Source: Parachlamydiaceae bacterium (GTDB taxonomy: Bacteria; Chlamydiota; Chlamydiia; Chlamydiales; Parachlamydiaceae). From it: 8,558 nucleotides of DNA. The stretch's first letter is position 1. Every line of letters starts with the position of its first letter. The translations under genes and the position numbers were made by a program. The DNA is taken from contig JAUXSJ010000130.1 of the NCBI GenBank assembly GCA_030679615.1, positions 1-8,558 on the forward strand, read 5' to 3'. The notes beneath the pieces are model-generated. The model did no database searches. It was not told the DNA's origin and was given only the letters and a program-made list of their open reading frames with translations. Positions 6,168 through 8,558 of the stretch are shown here, piece after piece.

Positions 6168-6186
6168 AGAGGAGTTCCCAGCTTTG
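6168..6186 (+). promoter_or_regulatory. Strong ribosome binding site selecting a TTG start for rpsK
   Basis: AGAGGAG at 6168-6174 lies 9 bases before TTG at 6184-6186. There is no in-frame ATG between this site and the conserved S11 core, and the next in-frame alternative, a GTG near 6253, falls inside conserved sequence. The binding site therefore decides the start as TTG. A non-ATG start can reduce initiation rate, which may balance S11 against its neighbours. Confidence 0.75.
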
Positions 6187-6591
6187 AGTAAGCAACCAGC
6201 AAGTACTAAAAAACCTGTAAAGACAAAGAAAAAAGTCTTACAGAACGTCCCAGTGGGAATCGCACATGTTAAAGCAACCTTTAACAATACCATCATCGTA
6301 ATTACAGATCCTGCAGGGAGAGTTATTGCGTGGGCATCTGCCGGAAAAGTTAATTTTTCAGGATCCAGAAAATCTTCAGCTTTTGCTGCAACTGTAGCCG
6401 CACAAGATGCTGCGAAGAATGCAACAGCAATGGGGATGAAAGAAGTGGAAGTTCATTTAAAAGGTCCTGGAGCAGGTCGTGAGTCTGCTGTTCGTGGATT
6501 ACAAAGTACCGGTTTGACGATTTCAGGAATCAGAGATACAACTCCAGTTCCTCATAATGGTTGTCGTCCACGTAAACGTCGTCGTGTATAA
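6184..6591 (+). CDS. rpsK: 30S ribosomal protein S11
   Basis: S11 sits on the platform of the 30S subunit near the mRNA exit and contacts the E-site region of the message. The core is highly conserved: HVKATFNNTIIVITDPAGRV at residues 28-47, SAGKVNFSGSRKSSAFAAT at 52-70, AAQDAA at 72-77, KGPGAGRESAVRGL at 93-106, and the universal basic end TPVPHNGCRPRKRRRV at 120-135. The 135-residue length includes a lysine-rich N-terminal extension of about 20 residues, as in chlamydial S11. The gene starts with TTG, supported by AGAGGAG at 6168-6174. The following gene is rpoA rather than rpsD (S4), which stands between them in many bacteria. Confidence 0.96.
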   Translation: MSKQPASTKKPVKTKKKVLQNVPVGIAHVKATFNNTIIVITDPAGRVIAWASAGKVNFSGSRKSSAFAATVAAQDAAKNATAMGMKEVEVHLKGPGAGRESAVRGLQSTGLTISGIRDTTPVPHNGCRPRKRRRV

Positions 6592-6624
6592 TAATTAAAA
6601 CGAATACACATTAGGAGAGTCTGA

Positions 6625-7773
6625 ATGCCTGTAAAATATGGCAAATTTGAAATGCCTCAGAGAATTAATGTAGATCAAGAGTCTCCTGACTCTAATTTTG
6701 CACGTTTTATCGCTGAACCATTTGAAAGAGGTTTTGGTCATACAATTGGAAATGCATTACGTCGAATGATGTTGACTTCACTCGAAGGTGCTGCAATTGT
6801 CTCTATTCGCATGGAGGGAGCTCTTCATGAATACGAGCCAATCGAAGGTATTATTGAGGATATGACAAATATCACCCTTAATGTAAAAGGTGCTTTATTA
6901 CGTAAATTGCCAACAGATGATGAAATTGGTTCAAGAGATACGAGAATTTTAACTACTACTATTGAAATTCTTCAGGAAGATTTAGATCGAAATAATGGTC
7001 AATACACAGTAACTTTGGGTGATGTGGTTAAGGACGGAAATTTTGAAGTTGTTAATCCGACACTTCCATTATTTACTGTAACGAAGCCAATGAAGCGTCA
7101 AATTGATCTTAGGATTGCTTTTGGAAGAGGATATGTTCCTTCTGAAAGACATATCATTAGAGATAATGCATTAGATGAGATTTTAATTGATGCTGCTTTT
7201 TCACCTGTTAAGCTTGTCAACTATTACATTGAAAATACGAGAGTTGGACAAGATACGGATTTTGATCGATTGATTATTGAAGTGACGACTGATGGTAGAG
7301 TGACTCCTTCTGAAGCATTAAGTTTTGCTGTACAAATTGCCTTAAAACATTTTGAAGTTTTTAATCAATTTAACCATTTTGCATTAACATTTGATGAAAT
7401 TGATGGTGAGAGTGATGGAGATCAAAATGAATTAATGGACAAGCTTTCATTAGGTATCGATGAAATTGAGCTCTCAGTACGTTCAGCAAATTGCTTGACT
7501 GGAGCAAATATTGAAACTTTAGCTGAGCTTGTGTGTATTCCAGAAAGAAGAATGTTAGAATTTAGAAATTTCGGTAAGAAATCTTTGAACGAGATTAAAG
7601 CGAAATTGCATGAAATGAATTTACATCTCGGGATGGATTTATCACGATTCGGAATTTCTCATGATAATGTGAAAGAAAAAATTAAGCATTATCGCGATGA
7701 AAGAAAAAAGAAAAATCGTGATGATAGAAAGAAAAAAGAAGAATTATTAGAAAATGAAGATGATAATAGGTAG
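6625..7773 (+). CDS. rpoA: DNA-directed RNA polymerase subunit alpha
   Basis: The alpha subunit dimerises to nucleate RNA polymerase assembly, and its C-terminal domain binds UP elements and activators. The N-terminal domain (about residues 1-250) has the dimerisation block ERGFGHTIGNALRRMMLTS at 34-52 and HEYEPIEGIIEDMTNITLN at 69-87. After a linker rich in acidic residues, the C-terminal domain (about 275-345) contains RSANCL with Arg286, the equivalent of E. coli R265 that contacts DNA, then FRNFGKKSLNEIK and LHLGMDL. The protein has 382 residues, longer than most alphas (about 310-350) because of a highly charged tail at 349-382 rich in Lys, Arg, Asp and Glu. AGGAG at 6613-6617 lies 7 bases before the ATG. 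It is followed after 5 bases by rplQ. Confidence 0.97.
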   Translation: MPVKYGKFEMPQRINVDQESPDSNFARFIAEPFERGFGHTIGNALRRMMLTSLEGAAIVSIRMEGALHEYEPIEGIIEDMTNITLNVKGALLRKLPTDDEIGSRDTRILTTTIEILQEDLDRNNGQYTVTLGDVVKDGNFEVVNPTLPLFTVTKPMKRQIDLRIAFGRGYVPSERHIIRDNALDEILIDAAFSPVKLVNYYIENTRVGQDTDFDRLIIEVTTDGRVTPSEALSFAVQIALKHFEVFNQFNHFALTFDEIDGESDGDQNELMDKLSLGIDEIELSVRSANCLTGANIETLAELVCIPERRMLEFRNFGKKSLNEIKAKLHEMNLHLGMDLSRFGISHDNVKEKIKHYRDERKKKNRDDRKKKEELLENEDDNR

Positions 7774-7778
7774 AGGTT

Positions 7779-8207
7779 ATGAGACACCGTAAACAAACTT
7801 GTAAACTCAATCGTACAACGTCACATCGACGTTGCATGTTTGCGAATATGTTAAAATCTCTGATCGCAAATGGTAGTATTCAGACAACAGTGACAAAGGC
7901 GAAAGCATTGCGTCGTTATGCTGATCAAATGATTACCTTAGCGAAAAAGAATACTTTAACAGCAAGAAGACAAGCGATTGGCGAACTCATGATTCGTTTT
8001 AATACACTAACACCTAAGCAGCAAAGAGCTGCTAAAAATGGTGATACGCATTCTTTCAATGATGATCGTTTAGTGATTGGTATCCTATTCGATGATTTAA
8101 GATTGCGTTTTGAGTCCAGAAATGGTGGTTATACACGGATCATTAAGCAAGGACATCGTGTTGGAGATAATGCTCAAATGTGTGTTATTGAATATTTAGC
8201 AGCATAA
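7779..8207 (+). CDS. rplQ: 50S ribosomal protein L17
   Basis: L17 lies at the bottom of the 50S subunit near the tunnel exit. The start MRHRKQTCKLNRTTSHRRCM is the nearly invariant L17 N-terminus, which fixes the ATG. The family signature lies at about residues 36-52 (TTVTKAKALRRYADQMI), and the C-terminal block RNGGYTRIIKQGHRVGDNAQ is at 114-133, ending in MCVIEYLAA. The 142-residue length is usual for the longer bacterial form. TAGAGG at 7771-7776 is only 2 bases from the ATG; TAGG at 7767-7770 is better spaced at 8 bases and lies at the rpoA 3' end, so coupling to rpoA is likely. L17 is the last gene of the alpha operon and is followed by a strong terminator. Confidence 0.97.
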   Translation: MRHRKQTCKLNRTTSHRRCMFANMLKSLIANGSIQTTVTKAKALRRYADQMITLAKKNTLTARRQAIGELMIRFNTLTPKQQRAAKNGDTHSFNDDRLVIGILFDDLRLRFESRNGGYTRIIKQGHRVGDNAQMCVIEYLAA

Positions 8208-8230
8208 TTATTCCCAAGCGTAATTCAATT

Positions 8231-8274
8231 AAAGACACAAAAAATTAATCTTAATTTTTTGTGTCTTTTTTTTT
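8231..8274 (+). terminator. Strong intrinsic terminator after rplQ
   Basis: AAAGACACAAAAAATTAA at 8231-8248 and TTAATTTTTTGTGTCTTT at 8251-8268 are perfect 18-bp reverse complements. Only TC lies between the arms, so the innermost pairs must open to form the loop. T-runs follow immediately (8266-8274, then G and five more T). This is a classical plus-strand rho-independent terminator and marks the end of the ribosomal transcript. There is no matching T-run in the other direction, so it is mainly one-way. Confidence 0.92.
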
Positions 8275-8304
8275 GTTTTTCGATTTTTAATAATTTATGA
8301 TTGT

Positions 8305-8511
8305 CAATTGCAGTCTTTCAGACTAGAACGTAGCGAAAATGCCGTCCTTTCAGGAATCAATGATTATTTTACGTTTACCCAGGCCTCCGCTTCGCTCAAT
8401 GTCATCAACTTAAAGAAATTTGTGTACAATTGCAGCCCTTCAGGCTGCTATTTTATTTTCAATTTACCCAGGGCGATGCCCTGGGCTGTTGCAATTTAAG
8501 CCTTTCAGGCT
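8305..8511. repeat. REP-like array of small hairpins of two types (A and B)
   Basis: Type A hairpins all have AG-rich right arms and TTC in the loop: AGTCT-TTC-AGACT (8312-8324), TCCT-TTC-AGGA (8345-8355), GCAGCC-CTTCA-GGCTGC (8432-8448) and AGCCT-TTC-AGGCT (8499-8511). Type B begins TTTACCCAGG: an intact copy CCCAGGGC-GAT-GCCCTGGG (8467-8485) and a copy at 8378-8395 whose right arm has decayed. CAATTGCAG occurs before two A hairpins (8305 and 8427), and the related GCAATTTAAG precedes a third. The order is A-A-B-A-B-A. Stem bases differ between copies while pairing is kept, which suggests selection on structure. This resembles REP/BIME palindromes moved by IS200/IS605-like (RAYT) transposases; no such transposase is in the window. 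Confidence 0.7.
8467..8485. repeat. Intact type B hairpin, perfect 8-bp GC-rich stem
   Basis: CCCAGGGC at 8467-8474 pairs exactly with GCCCTGGG at 8478-8485 around a GAT loop. Seven of eight pairs are G-C, in strong contrast to the AT-rich surroundings. It is the most stable single element in the array. There is no T-run after it, so it is not a terminator. Confidence 0.75.
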
Positions 8512-8528
8512 AATGCTTAGTGTCATTT

Positions 8529-8549
8529 TTTTAAGAATTAATCTTAAAA
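8529..8549. repeat. AT-rich inverted repeat near the window end
   Basis: TTTTAAGA at 8529-8536 and TCTTAAAA at 8542-8549 are exact reverse complements with a 5-base loop (ATTAA). A T-run precedes it (8526-8532) and another begins at 8554, cut by the window edge. It could be a weak terminator or part of the next gene's upstream region. The low complexity makes chance occurrence quite possible. Confidence 0.35.
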
Positions 8550-8558
8550 TAACTTTTT

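Larger units (their letters stand above)
8208..8558. other. Non-coding 3' region: terminator, hairpin array and AT-rich tail
   Basis: These 351 bases contain no credible gene. In order they hold a 23-base spacer after rplQ, the intrinsic terminator (8231-8274), a short AT-rich stretch, the REP-like hairpin array (8305-8511) and a final AT-rich inverted repeat (8529-8549). A 63-codon frame at 8308-8499 runs through the array, but its sequence simply translates the repeat units and it has no binding site. In Chlamydia, as I recall, gapA follows rplQ; it may begin beyond the window edge. Confidence 0.7.

Noticed and set aside
6069..6296. 75-codon minus-strand frame across rpsM and rpsK
   Set aside because: It is antisense to conserved S13 and S11 sequence and has no supporting start signals.
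8243..8254. AATTAATCTTAA shared by the rplQ terminator and the 3' inverted repeat (8536-8547)
   Set aside because: The string is low-complexity AT-rich sequence and half palindromic, so coincidence is the simplest explanation.
8301..8329. Possible promoter TTGTCA-17-TAGAAC at the start of the hairpin array
   Set aside because: The -35 is good (5 of 6) but the -10 matches only 4 of 6, the spacer is mostly the first A hairpin, and no gene follows in the window.
8308..8499. 63-codon plus-strand frame in the region after the terminator
   Set aside because: It lies wholly inside the hairpin array, has no ribosome binding site, and its protein is just a translation of the repeat units.
8305..8511. 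CRISPR array
   Set aside because: The repeated elements are short, variable, unevenly spaced and differ in stem sequence; there are no constant repeats with unique spacers and no cas genes.

Overview
The window is one uninterrupted, plus-strand ribosomal protein cluster: the tail of the S10 operon, the spc operon and the alpha operon run together. In order it holds the 3' end of rplP (L16), rpmC (L29), rpsQ (S17), rplN (L14), rplX (L24), rplE (L5), rpsH (S8), rplF (L6), rplR (L18), rpsE (S5), rplO (L15), secY, rpsM (S13), rpsK (S11), rpoA and rplQ (L17). All are intact except rplP, which is cut by the window edge. The DNA is AT-rich by eye.

The gene content suggests a member of the Chlamydiota. 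The cluster lacks rpsN between rplE and rpsH, rpmD between rpsE and rplO, adk/map/infA/rpmJ between secY and rpsM, and rpsD between rpsK and rpoA. That combination matches the chlamydial arrangement as I remember it. The proteins also read like divergent relatives of Chlamydia trachomatis proteins, for example the S8, SecY, S13 and S11 sequences. The AT-richness and divergence make an amoeba-associated (Parachlamydia-like) chlamydia more likely than a Chlamydia species. This assignment comes from recollection and inference, not from a search.

Layout. Positions 1-4261 are tightly packed ribosomal protein genes with short gaps, and rpsE and rplO overlap by one base. The largest gap in this part is 66 bases between rpsQ and rplN, where the S10 and spc operons meet in other bacteria. 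Positions 4262-4346 separate rplO from secY and contain a perfect 10-bp hairpin that starts inside the rplO stop codon. Positions 5718-5790 separate secY from rpsM and contain a good sigma70-type promoter (TTGAAA, 17 bases, TAGAAT), so the alpha-operon genes probably have their own transcription start. rpsK uses a TTG start behind a strong ribosome binding site. A very strong intrinsic terminator with a perfect 18-bp stem and a T-run lies just after rplQ.

The last 280 bases are not coding. They contain an array of short hairpins of two kinds that alternate irregularly: 'A' hairpins with a TTCA-containing loop region, and 'B' hairpins built on CCCAGG. The A stems show compensatory base changes. 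This REP-like array is the most unusual part of the window.

Together the genes supply large- and small-subunit ribosomal proteins, the central channel of the Sec protein-export machine and the alpha subunit of RNA polymerase. This is a housekeeping locus; I saw no defence, mobile-protein or accessory gene system.
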